Positions 8,656-16,436 of a stretch of DNA of 64,000 bases are shown here, piece after piece. The position numbers were made by a program, and so were the translations under genes. Numbering within the stretch: position 1 is the stretch's first letter; every line of letters starts with the position of its first letter. Source of the stretch: Paenibacillaceae bacterium. Its GTDB lineage: Bacteria > Bacillota > Bacilli > Paenibacillales > CANHGK01. The notes beneath the pieces are model-generated. The model was not told the DNA's origin. It saw only the letters and a list, made by a program, of their open reading frames with translations, and made no database searches. The stretch covers positions 32,874 to 96,873 of the forward strand of contig CANHGK010000011.1 of assembly GCA_947460235.1 (NCBI GenBank), written 5' to 3'.

Positions 8656-9348
8656 ATGGCAATCGGATCAAGTAAGAAAAACAACTCTTCTGCAAGACAA
8701 TGGATGTTAATCGGTGGATTAGTTATTGTACTGTTTTTCTTGTTTTTCGGAATATTAAAAGGCAATCAGCCTCCAGTACGAAATGATAGTGAACGTGTAG
8801 CTGCATTTGCACTGGACAAGCAACCGATGTTAGGGAATGCGGATGCACCTGTTACATTGATTGAATTTGCTGATTTTAAATGTCCAGCATGTAAAAATTT
8901 TGCGGGAACTGTAATTCCAAAGATAAAATCTGAATTAATTGACACGGGAAAAGCGAAACTTTATTTTGTTAATTTTCCTTTTATTGGTGTTGATTCCACG
9001 ACGGCAGCGTGGGTGGCAGAATCGATCTATGTTCATCAACCAGATGTGTTTTGGAAATACTACGAGTTGGTTTACGCCAACCAAGGGGACGAGAAACAAG
9101 AATGGGCAACAGTTGAGCGATTGTCTGAACTCGCGAAACAAGCAGGTGCAAATGTTGATACGTTACGTGCTATCAATTCAGAAATAGCATCCAAAACATA
9201 CGATGCAACGGTGAAAAAAGATATCGAAATTGGAACAAATGCTAAGGTTTCAAGTACGCCGACTTTATTTATCAATGATTCTAAAGTTGGAGATCCATTT
9301 AATTTTGACATGATTGCTGAGAATGTGAAACAGGCGGGAACGAAATAA
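8656..9348 (+). CDS. bdbD: DsbA-like thiol-disulfide oxidoreductase (BdbD type)
   Basis: An extracytoplasmic, membrane-anchored oxidase that introduces disulfides into exported proteins. An N-terminal anchor helix (about residues 17-35) is followed by a DsbA/DSBA-like fold: the catalytic C76-P-A-C79 in FADFKCPACKN, a helical insertion, and the cis-proline loop SSTPTLFIND. Its 230 residues match BdbD. The gene overlaps bdbC by three bases, its expected redox partner. Confidence 0.9.
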   Translation: MAIGSSKKNNSSARQWMLIGGLVIVLFFLFFGILKGNQPPVRNDSERVAAFALDKQPMLGNADAPVTLIEFADFKCPACKNFAGTVIPKIKSELIDTGKAKLYFVNFPFIGVDSTTAAWVAESIYVHQPDVFWKYYELVYANQGDEKQEWATVERLSELAKQAGANVDTLRAINSEIASKTYDATVKKDIEIGTNAKVSSTPTLFINDSKVGDPFNFDMIAENVKQAGTK

Positions 9349-9770
9349 TGGAAACCCGCGTACGGATAGCTGTAATTTTAGCATGGATGACGGCGCTCTC
9401 TGCGATGCTTGGTAGCTTGTATTTTAGTGAAATTCAGGGCTTACAACCGTGTTTATTATGTTGGTATCAGCGAATCGCTATGTATCCGCTCGTATTTATG
9501 CTTGGAATGATCATTTGGGATGAGAACTGGAATGCACTGAAATATGCATGGCCATTTTGTGTTGGAGGTGCATTAATTGCGGCTTGGCATGTAGCGATTC
9601 AATATAGCCCTACACTTGCAGCAGTTATTCCCTGTGAAAAAGGTTATTCTTGTGCCGTAATCACATGGTCACTTGGACCATTTACGATCCCCTTGTTATC
9701 GCTCATTGCGTTTGTGTTTGTTATTGCATGTTTGATCGTTACACAGCGAAATCGTAAGGAATATCATTGA
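9348..9770 (+). CDS. bdbC: DsbB-like disulfide oxidoreductase (BdbC type)
   Basis: A quinone-linked four-helix membrane protein that reoxidises the BdbD partner. It has four hydrophobic segments, the first redox pair C35-L-L-C38 in PCLLCWYQRIAMYP and a second pair in the external loop (PCEKGYSCA). Length 140 is standard for BdbC. The ATG shares a base with the bdbD TAA. Confidence 0.93.
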   Translation: METRVRIAVILAWMTALSAMLGSLYFSEIQGLQPCLLCWYQRIAMYPLVFMLGMIIWDENWNALKYAWPFCVGGALIAAWHVAIQYSPTLAAVIPCEKGYSCAVITWSLGPFTIPLLSLIAFVFVIACLIVTQRNRKEYH

Positions 9771-9828
9771 TTTGACAGATTTTTTTTGCGATTCGAGTCG
9801 ATTCGACAAATGAAGACAATCTTAGCCT

Positions 9829-9856
9829 TTGACGCGAATTCATAATCAGTTAATAA
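9829..9856 (+). promoter_or_regulatory. Possible sigma-A promoter of the 77-aa orphan gene
   Basis: TTGACG (9829-9834), a 16-base spacer and TAATAA (9851-9856) precede the small gene at 9895 with a suitable leader length. It is inferred from hexamer match alone. Confidence 0.35.
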
Positions 9857-9894
9857 TTATGCTAACAGTACTCAATCAACGGAGGTCGTTAGCG

Positions 9895-10128
9895 ATGGCA
9901 GAAATTCGTAATGCATGTAATTTTAACGGTGTAATGGTTAATCTTTCTGAGTCCGAAATGTACGATCTGAATTATATTTTTTGTTCATCAGGACAATTTG
10001 GCGGGACGAACTACAAAAATTTAAACCATGTTCTCCAAACCGTTTTGGAAATTGGCATGCATTCCATAAAGGAAGAGCTAGAGACACACGAAACCCTTTC
10101 ATCAATTGCAAACCAAAAGAAAAAATAA
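9895..10128 (+). CDS. Small hypothetical protein, 77 aa
   Basis: I do not recognise this family. It is a soluble 77-residue protein with two Cys (NACNFNG and IFCSSGQF), a Gly/Asn-rich middle (GGTNYKNLNHV) and a Lys-rich C terminus. GGAGG lies nine bases before the ATG. A TTG further upstream (9829) is in frame but overlaps the putative promoter. It stands alone between a possible promoter and a strong terminator, so it is probably an independently regulated monocistronic gene. Confidence 0.6.
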   Translation: MAEIRNACNFNGVMVNLSESEMYDLNYIFCSSGQFGGTNYKNLNHVLQTVLEIGMHSIKEELETHETLSSIANQKKK

Positions 10129-10132
10129 TAAG

Positions 10133-10181
10133 AAGACCATTGTTCAAATGTGCCATCTGGTCATTGAATAATGGTCTTTTT
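10133..10181 (+). terminator. Intrinsic terminator after the 77-aa gene
   Basis: AAGACCATTGTTCAA (10133-10147) pairs with TTGAATAATGGTCTT (10164-10178), with one mismatch inside the stem, and is followed by a T-rich tract. Confidence 0.8.
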
Positions 10182-10272
10182 AGATTTTAATTGGTCGTAT
10201 TCTTACGTTCTCTGCTATACTTTAATTGTCAGAGTATTTCATGTTCTTATCCGATACGGGGAGGCGAGTCGT

Positions 10273-11658
10273 ATGGATTTTGGTATGAATTTATGGCAAT
10301 TACCTGCAGTTCGTATGAAACTAAATCATACCTTGCAACAATCAATTCAAGTGCTTCAATATTCCAGTGATGCATTACACGATTGGTTAGCGCAACAAAT
10401 TCGGGACAATCCAATGTTGGATTGGAATGAAAATGGCACGAAACCAACATGGGATTGGCAAACTCGCGGACATTTCCGCTGTGACTGGATGAACTCTAGA
10501 ACAGTGGGCGGGGTACGAGAACGCAATGATGATCAAGGACTTGCGGACTGGTGGATGCGAATACCTGATCATGAAAAGAAATTGCAAGACGACTTAAGGG
10601 AACAACTTCACATGATTGAAGGACTCTCGAAGTCAGAGCGAATGATTTGTGAACTGATGATTGATGCACTCGACGATGATGGATATTTACGGATTTCATT
10701 TGATGATTTATTTCAACATCAACACATACCTGACCGATTTGCTAGGTCGTGTCTTAGTACGCTTCAAACTCTTGAACCCATTGGTGTCGGTGCGCGTTCC
10801 ATTGAAGAGTGTATTGCACTTCAGTTGCGTAAATTAAATGCACCCGAATTTGTCATACAAGCTGTTGAAAAGCAAATGAATCAATTATCTCCACCGCACT
10901 GGAAAACCTTAATTCGAAAAAAGCAATTTACAAAAGCAGAACTCGAAGAGATTTGGCATTGGCTTGGACAAACCGACCCAAGACCCGGAATCAGAATCGG
11001 GAGCGAAGAAATTACGTATGTAACGCCCGATGCATGGGTAATCAAAGAACAAGGTCAGTGGGTCATCCGATGGAATCCACGTGCGATTCCGCAACTTCAA
11101 ATTTCTTCTCAATGGGCACAATGGATTAACGGACATAAGCAACCTGAGCCAGCAGAAAAAGAATCACTTGAGTATTTGCAGGAAAAAAGAATACTCAGCA
11201 AACGAATTACACATCATTTGCATATGCGTGCATACACGCTCCAGCGCGTTGTTTTAGCGATATTAACCAGACAAGAAGCTTTTCTTGAACGCGGTATTGA
11301 TGCGATTCAAGCACTTGAAATGCAAGAAATTGCAGATGAACTTGAATTACACGAATCCACAGTAAGTAGATCCGTGCAAGGAAAATGGATTGCAACACCT
11401 TGGGGCACACAACCACTGCGAATGTTTTTTCATAGTGGTATTCGTCAGCGTAGCGGCAAACGCATGAGTCCCCAACAAATTCAAGCGCAAATCAAACTTG
11501 TTTTAACAAAACAACCTACCAATTCACGGATGTCTGATCAAATGGTTGTTGAACAGTTACAACTTGCCGGAATTCATGTGGCAAGGAGAACCGTGAATAA
11601 ATATCGCCACCAACTAGGGATTCCATGTTCGTATGACCGTTTTGATGGTGCAGAATAA
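10273..11658 (+). CDS. rpoN: RNA polymerase sigma-54 factor
   Basis: Sigma-54 (SigL in Bacillus) directs polymerase to -24/-12 promoters and needs an AAA+ enhancer-binding activator. Region I is Gln/Leu-rich (LNHTLQQSIQVLQYSS), followed by an acidic linker, the core-binding domain, a helix-turn-helix (ADELELHESTVSRSVQGKW) and the RpoN box ARRTVNKYRHQLGIP at the C terminus. Length 461 is normal. Start: GGGGAGG at 10258-10264 is eight bases before ATG 10273; the frame extends to 10171 through the previous terminator, so those codons are not used. It converges on ablB, and the genes beside it carry sigma-54-type promoters. Confidence 0.95.
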   Translation: MDFGMNLWQLPAVRMKLNHTLQQSIQVLQYSSDALHDWLAQQIRDNPMLDWNENGTKPTWDWQTRGHFRCDWMNSRTVGGVRERNDDQGLADWWMRIPDHEKKLQDDLREQLHMIEGLSKSERMICELMIDALDDDGYLRISFDDLFQHQHIPDRFARSCLSTLQTLEPIGVGARSIEECIALQLRKLNAPEFVIQAVEKQMNQLSPPHWKTLIRKKQFTKAELEEIWHWLGQTDPRPGIRIGSEEITYVTPDAWVIKEQGQWVIRWNPRAIPQLQISSQWAQWINGHKQPEPAEKESLEYLQEKRILSKRITHHLHMRAYTLQRVVLAILTRQEAFLERGIDAIQALEMQEIADELELHESTVSRSVQGKWIATPWGTQPLRMFFHSGIRQRSGKRMSPQQIQAQIKLVLTKQPTNSRMSDQMVVEQLQLAGIHVARRTVNKYRHQLGIPCSYDRFDGAE

Positions 11659-11667
11659 ACAATTTGT

Positions 11668-12531
11668 TTATAACCATTTGAGCCATAAATTCATGTTTTC
11701 AAAACCGTTTTCCATACGGCAATTGTTCGCAAATCGTCCGCGATATTGGTAATTCAAATCAAACATCGTCGCATTCATTGCGCCGATACCGGCTCGGCAA
11801 AGCGCATAGGTTGTAATCCAACCGAATTGACGACCGTGTGTTTCAAGGTTTAAAATCAGCTCGCGCGTCCATCCCATCCCGCGATAGGCAGGATCTGTCG
11901 CACAGTCTGTAATTTCAGCATTTTTTAATTCATGATCAGGTTCTGCGGCAGCAGCACTTACCAATTTTCCTGCATCATTAAATACGGCAAAAAAAAATGT
12001 ACCTGTTTGCATTCGCTCAGAAAGATACTCGGGATCTGAAACAGGAGTTGGATACACCGGAAATACACTTGCATACAATTCTGCTAGCATTGACGCATCA
12101 GAGACATCGCAAAGTCTCGTGTGAAAAGGCGGCTGAATCGTTTGCAAGTTTTTTTTGTTTCTGCTTAAGATTCCGCGGAGTATTACATCTTCTTCCGCCC
12201 ACGATACATGATTGCGCCGGCCACTCTCTATATATCTACAGACCCCCCAAGCAAGTTCACCAGCAAAATATCCATCCCATATGCCTTCAATAACATAACC
12301 ATTCGTTAGCCAAATTGCCGCATCCGAGGGTCGGATTTTGGCAATGCATTTTTGCGCTGAGATCGATACCGCCGCTTCCTCGAGTAAATACAATAATGTA
12401 GTTGCATCGCCATGACCATTATCTAAACGTACACGTTGATTGTAGTAATCCAGGCAAATGGATGCGGATGCTTGTTCGGTGCACACGTGAATTGTCTCAT
12501 AATATGATTTGCTCCATTTCATGTTGGTCAT
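11668..12531 (-). CDS. ablB: Beta-lysine N-acetyltransferase AblB (YodP)
   Basis: A GNAT-family enzyme that acetylates the epsilon-amino group of L-beta-lysine, giving N6-acetyl-beta-lysine. The AblB-specific N-terminal half (EQASASICLDYYNQRVRLDN, GDATTLLYLLEEA) precedes a GNAT core with TDCATDPAYRGMGW (acetyl-CoA loop) and the C-terminal NNCRMENGFENMNLWLKWL. Length 287 is normal. Start ATG 12531 follows AGGGAGTG by about eight bases; a second ATG at 12522 is possible. The usual partner, lysine 2,3-aminomutase (ablA/kamA), is not in this window. The gene is divergent from the acetyl-beta-lysine operon and has its own sigma-54-type promoter. Confidence 0.93.
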   Translation of the reverse strand: MTNMKWSKSYYETIHVCTEQASASICLDYYNQRVRLDNGHGDATTLLYLLEEAAVSISAQKCIAKIRPSDAAIWLTNGYVIEGIWDGYFAGELAWGVCRYIESGRRNHVSWAEEDVILRGILSRNKKNLQTIQPPFHTRLCDVSDASMLAELYASVFPVYPTPVSDPEYLSERMQTGTFFFAVFNDAGKLVSAAAAEPDHELKNAEITDCATDPAYRGMGWTRELILNLETHGRQFGWITTYALCRAGIGAMNATMFDLNYQYRGRFANNCRMENGFENMNLWLKWL

Positions 12532-12573
12532 CTCAGATCACTCCCTGATGTTTGTGCATATACATATCATTTT

Positions 12574-12590
12574 AGCAACTCAGATGCCAA
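12574..12590 (-). promoter_or_regulatory. Sigma-54 (-24/-12) promoter of ablB
   Basis: Read on the minus strand, TTGGCAT (complement of 12584-12590), five bases, then TTGCT (complement of 12574-12578). The GG and GC doublets are 12 bases apart, as required for sigma-54. The predicted start of transcription is near 12563, giving a leader of about 32 bases before the ablB ATG. Confidence 0.75.
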
Positions 12591-12607
12591 ACTTAATTGT
12601 GTTTTTC

Positions 12608-12624
12608 TTGGCACTCGATTTGCT
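12608..12624 (+). promoter_or_regulatory. Sigma-54 (-24/-12) promoter of the acetyl-beta-lysine operon
   Basis: TTGGCAC (12608-12614), five bases, then TTGCT (12620-12624): an essentially perfect match to the sigma-54 consensus TGGCAC-N5-TTGC. The predicted transcription start is near 12635, 28 bases before the first ATG. It is back to back with the ablB promoter, with 17 bases between them. Confidence 0.88.
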
Positions 12625-12662
12625 TTATGTAGCATAAGTCGATCCAAATGGAGGCGATGGCA

Positions 12663-13985
12663 ATGTCACATTTGATTAAACCACTGCTAGGAAGTAAGTT
12701 GCCAGAAATCGCATATGGTAAAGGGATGTATTTGTATGATTCAAATGGAAAAAAATACATTGATGGTTGTTCCGGGGCGGTTACGGCGAATATTGGTCAC
12801 GGCGTTCCTGAAGTCATTGAAGCGATTCATCAACAAATGCAGCACATTAGTTTTGTATATCGATCGCAATTTACGAACCGTTGTGCTGAGCAATTGGCTG
12901 AAAAACTACATCAGAAGGCAAGTTCGCTTGGTGAGTACGAAGTGTTTTTTGTGAATAGTGGATCCGAAGCTACTGAAACCGCGTTAAAAATGGTATGGCA
13001 AGCAGCTCAGGAACGCGGGGAATACGAGCGGGATATTATTATTTCTAGGCAAACAAGTTATCACGGCATTACACTCGGAGCGCTGGCGCTATCGATGCAT
13101 GAACAAAGACGGAAACGATTTACAAAACAGATGATTAATGTTCCTTCGTTTCCTGTTCCGCATTGCAGTCAGTGTCCCTTAGGAAAACAGTTTCCCGCGT
13201 GTGCGCATGCTTGTTTAGATCCACTTGAACAATTGATCAAGGAACTTGGACCGCACCGAATTGCCGCAGTAATTACTGAACCAATAGTTGGTGCAGCCGG
13301 AGGTGCCATTGTGCCTCCAGATGGATACGAAGCGCGATTGAGAGCGATTTGTACCAAGTATCAAATTTGCTGGATTGATGATGAAGTAATGACTGGGATG
13401 GGACGTACGGGAAAAACATTTGCAGTTGAATATAGTGACGCTGCGCCAGATATTATTTTGCTAGGTAAAGGCTTAGCTGCTGGATATGCACCGCTCGCTG
13501 CAGTGCTCGTTCGTTCATCGTTGATAGATTCCATTCGCAAAGGTTCGAAAGTGATTATGGCCGGTCATACACACTGTGCAAATCCAATAAGTGCTGCAGC
13601 AGGGCTTGCCGTTCTAGAATATATTGATACGCATCAATTGATTCAAAATGCGTTCGTTCAAGGTGATCGTATCAAAACGGAATTAACAAAATTAATGCAT
13701 ACATCACCGCTTATCAAGGAAGTGCGAGGGCGCGGACTCTTGATTGGTGTGGAATGGAATCCTGAGTACATTGGCATTCATGGAAAACGATTCACGCCGA
13801 ATGATTTAATTTCCAGTGCCTTTGAAATGGGCATGTTACTATATCCGGCCGGAGGAGCAAACGACGCTGCGCTTCCAAGTGTTATCGTGGCACCAGCGCT
13901 AACAATTACAGACCAAGATGCAATTGAAATCATCGATTGGTGGAAAACGTGGATTACTTATCTAGAACTGTTTTTGGAGGGATGA
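12663..13985 (+). CDS. yodT: Class III aminotransferase (YodT type), acetyl-beta-lysine aminotransferase
   Basis: A PLP-dependent aminotransferase. It shows NSGSEATETALKM (PLP phosphate site), SYHGITLGAL, the cofactor Asp in CWIDDEVMTGMGRTG and the Schiff-base Lys in LLGKGLAAGYAPL. The cysteine-rich HCSQCPLGKQFPACAHAC insert is the feature I associate with YodT of the B. subtilis yodTSRQP-kamA cluster. By context it deaminates N6-acetyl-beta-lysine to 3-oxo-6-acetamidohexanoate. Start: TGGAGG at 12649-12654 points to ATG 12663; earlier ATGs at 12648 and 12657 overlap the ribosome-binding site. First gene of the sigma-54-promoted operon. Confidence 0.88.
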   Translation: MSHLIKPLLGSKLPEIAYGKGMYLYDSNGKKYIDGCSGAVTANIGHGVPEVIEAIHQQMQHISFVYRSQFTNRCAEQLAEKLHQKASSLGEYEVFFVNSGSEATETALKMVWQAAQERGEYERDIIISRQTSYHGITLGALALSMHEQRRKRFTKQMINVPSFPVPHCSQCPLGKQFPACAHACLDPLEQLIKELGPHRIAAVITEPIVGAAGGAIVPPDGYEARLRAICTKYQICWIDDEVMTGMGRTGKTFAVEYSDAAPDIILLGKGLAAGYAPLAAVLVRSSLIDSIRKGSKVIMAGHTHCANPISAAAGLAVLEYIDTHQLIQNAFVQGDRIKTELTKLMHTSPLIKEVRGRGLLIGVEWNPEYIGIHGKRFTPNDLISSAFEMGMLLYPAGGANDAALPSVIVAPALTITDQDAIEIIDWWKTWITYLELFLEG

Positions 13986-13988
13986 GTG

Positions 13989-14633
13989 ATGCATAAGGAT
14001 AAATGGACGACGGCGATGGGAGCAATTCGTTCGATTCATTCTGGCCAAACCGTGATGATCGGTGGATTTGGTGGAACTGGTACTGCCCATAATTTGATTG
14101 ATGCACTACTTCAAACGGATATTCATGATTTGACAGTAATATGCAATGATGGTGGGTTTCCGACTAAAGGAATTGGCAAGTGGATTGCTGATCGCAGAGT
14201 TCGAACATTAATTGCAACACATGTTGGGAATAATCCGCTCGTGACTGATCAAGTTAATGAAGGTTTTTTAACGTTGCAATTGCACCCGCAAGGTATTTTT
14301 GCTGAAAAAATCCGTGCTGGTGGCGCTGGGTTGCTTGGGATTCTCGTTGAAGAACGTTGGGCAACACCGGGAGCGACATTTGTCCATGAACTTGGAGGAT
14401 ATTTTGAACACTCACTTACAGCAGATGTCGCACTCATTGGAGCACAAACGGCTGATAATGCCGGAAACCTCGTGTACTTACAAACGGAGCGCAATCATAA
14501 TCCAATGATGGCTATGGCAGCACATACGTCGATCGCAGAAGTGCGCGTGCATGAATCGAATATGTTAGATCCAGAGCAAATCATTACACCTGGTTGTTGG
14601 ATTCAGCAGCTGGTGTTGCGAGGTGATCACTAG
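13989..14633 (+). CDS. yodS: CoA-transferase subunit A (YodS type)
   Basis: The alpha subunit of a 3-oxoacid-type CoA transferase. The glycine motif VMIGGFGGTGTAHNLIDAL binds CoA, and KIRAGGAGLLGIL, TPGATFVHELGG and QTADNAGNL follow the family pattern. It pairs with the next gene to load CoA on the 3-oxo acid produced by the aminotransferase. Length 214 is standard. GGAGGG ends seven bases before ATG 13989; a GTG at 13986 is directly adjacent. The following gene starts on the last base of its TAG. Confidence 0.88.
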   Translation: MHKDKWTTAMGAIRSIHSGQTVMIGGFGGTGTAHNLIDALLQTDIHDLTVICNDGGFPTKGIGKWIADRRVRTLIATHVGNNPLVTDQVNEGFLTLQLHPQGIFAEKIRAGGAGLLGILVEERWATPGATFVHELGGYFEHSLTADVALIGAQTADNAGNLVYLQTERNHNPMMAMAAHTSIAEVRVHESNMLDPEQIITPGCWIQQLVLRGDH

Positions 14634-15220
14634 TGGATCTTCAACTGGAACAACGAATGTTAACAACTGCAGCTTCAATCGTGAAACCTGGGATGATAAT
14701 CAATCTAGGATTTGGGTTGCCAACGAAACTGATGGCTTTTGTCATGAACATTCCAGATGTGTTTGTTCATGCTGAAAATGGAATCCTAGGACTTGGACCT
14801 CCTCCTGCCGCTGGTCAAGAGCAAAGCGGGCTGATTAATCCTGCGGGTGAAGCTGCAAGTGCAATGGACGGATGCAGTTATTTTGATAGCAGTCATTCTT
14901 TTTCAATGATACGCCGGGGATGTATTGATATTGCTTTTCTTGGCGCATTGCAAGTCGGTTCAAACGGTGATTTGGCAAGTTGGAAAGTTCCTGGTGCGCG
15001 CATTAGTGGGATGGGCGGTGCACGTGAATTAGCCTATGGAGCAAAATCCGTCGTCGTGCTCATGAATCATACGGATCGACATGGTCATCTAAAAATGATG
15101 CATCGTTGTACGTATCCTTTGACCGCATCAGGTGTTGTCCATTATGTAATCACTGAAAAGGGATTTTTTCATATTCAAAACGATGATTTTCAACTGGTTG
15201 ATTCGTTTGAGATGCCGTAA
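14633..15220 (+). CDS. yodR: CoA-transferase subunit B (YodR type)
   Basis: The beta subunit, carrying the catalytic Glu that forms the glutamyl-CoA thioester: HAENGILGLGPPP matches the (S)ENG active-site motif. Also present are GMIINLGFGLPTKL, FDSSHSFSMIRRGCIDIAFLG and ISGMGGARELAYG. The 195 residues are slightly shorter than many homologues. The GTG start overlaps the preceding TAG; an ATG at 14657 is a weaker alternative because the upstream residues fit the family. Confidence 0.87.
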   Translation: MDLQLEQRMLTTAASIVKPGMIINLGFGLPTKLMAFVMNIPDVFVHAENGILGLGPPPAAGQEQSGLINPAGEAASAMDGCSYFDSSHSFSMIRRGCIDIAFLGALQVGSNGDLASWKVPGARISGMGGARELAYGAKSVVVLMNHTDRHGHLKMMHRCTYPLTASGVVHYVITEKGFFHIQNDDFQLVDSFEMP

Positions 15221-15238
15221 AAAATGGAGGCGAGGACA

Positions 15239-16420
15239 ATGACAAATGGTACACGTCAAGCGGTTCTTGTCGATGGCATCCGAACGGTTGTTGGAAAAGC
15301 TGGAAAATCATTAAGAAAACGTTCTGCAGTTCAATTGCTCGAACACGTCATTGTCTCGATCTGTAAAAAAACAAATATTTCTACCCAGGAAGTTGAACAA
15401 TTTATAATTGGTCACGGCTATGTGCATGGAAACGGATTAAATAGTGCTCGTCAAGCATCACTTCGAGCAGGCGCTCGGCAAGAAAGTTCTGGGCAAGTAG
15501 TTATCCAAGCATGCGGTTCCAGTTTACAAGCGATTTGGCAAGCAGTACTAGCAGTCAACCATGAACCAGAACTGATCACAATTGCCGGCGGTGTGGAATC
15601 AATGAGTACGATACCTCATTTGTTGAATATGAGGACTTCTGATCTTTATGGCCATCAACAGTTACGGGATGCCTTGATCGCAGATGGACTGGAATGTTCA
15701 GTAAGTCATTATTTGATGGGACAACTCGCGGAAAAAATAGCTTCAAAATATGAAATTAACCGCACTGATCAAGATGAATACGCATTACATTCGCATCAAA
15801 AAGCATCACGAGCTGAACAATTAGGTCATTTCAATGCTGAACGAATGATTTTCCCGGAATTAAGTGCCGATGAATCCATTCGACACGATGCATCGCTCGA
15901 AAAATTAATGAAACTGCCAACGATTTTTGAAGAGTACGGAACGGTTACCCCTGGAAATGCTTGTCCGATGAATGATGCTGCTTGTGTGTTACTTGTCATG
16001 GATGAACAGATTGCATTGGATCACGGGTATCAAGATTATTTTCGCATCATAGGCCAGGCGGTTTGCGGTGTTGATCCGATCTGGATGGGACTTGGCCCCG
16101 TTCCGGCAACGAATAAAGCATTATTCCGTGCAGGCTTAACGCTACAAGACATCGATTGGATTGAATTAAATGAAGCATTTGCCGCGCAGGTGCTTGGTGT
16201 TATCTGTGAGTGGGAACAATTCGTTCCAGACGTCGAATCAAAAATTAATCCACTCGGTGGAGCAATTGCGCTAGGGCATCCCGTAGGAGCAACTGGTGCG
16301 ATTTTAGTGAATCGTGCGATGCAAGGATTACGTAGAACACAAAAACAATATGGATTAATTACATTATGTATGGCTGGAGGCATGGGCTGGTCGATGATCA
16401 TTGAGCGAATCACGCGCTGA
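15239..16420 (+). CDS. Thiolase (acetyl-CoA acyltransferase)
   Basis: A thiolase with the nucleophile Cys in VIQACGSSLQ, the NEAFAAQ motif, GHPVGATGA (catalytic His) and the second Cys in TLCMAGGMGWS. In this operon it can split 3-oxo-6-acetamidohexanoyl-CoA into acetyl-CoA and 4-acetamidobutyryl-CoA, which is an inference from its neighbours. Length 393 is standard. GGAGG lies eight bases before ATG 15239; an ATG at 15224 overlaps that site. The B. subtilis yod cluster, as I recall it, has no thiolase, so this gene makes the pathway more explicit here. Confidence 0.88.
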   Translation: MTNGTRQAVLVDGIRTVVGKAGKSLRKRSAVQLLEHVIVSICKKTNISTQEVEQFIIGHGYVHGNGLNSARQASLRAGARQESSGQVVIQACGSSLQAIWQAVLAVNHEPELITIAGGVESMSTIPHLLNMRTSDLYGHQQLRDALIADGLECSVSHYLMGQLAEKIASKYEINRTDQDEYALHSHQKASRAEQLGHFNAERMIFPELSADESIRHDASLEKLMKLPTIFEEYGTVTPGNACPMNDAACVLLVMDEQIALDHGYQDYFRIIGQAVCGVDPIWMGLGPVPATNKALFRAGLTLQDIDWIELNEAFAAQVLGVICEWEQFVPDVESKINPLGGAIALGHPVGATGAILVNRAMQGLRRTQKQYGLITLCMAGGMGWSMIIERITR

Positions 16421-16436
16421 TTGGAGGTGACACCTG

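Noticed and set aside
12541..12607. Possible enhancer palindrome (GTTTG ... CAAAC) upstream of the sigma-54 promoters
   Set aside because: The arms are only five bases and far apart; not distinguishable from chance.
16036..16413. 125-codon frame on the minus strand
   Set aside because: Lies wholly inside the thiolase gene in antisense, has no ribosome-binding site and no recognisable protein pattern.
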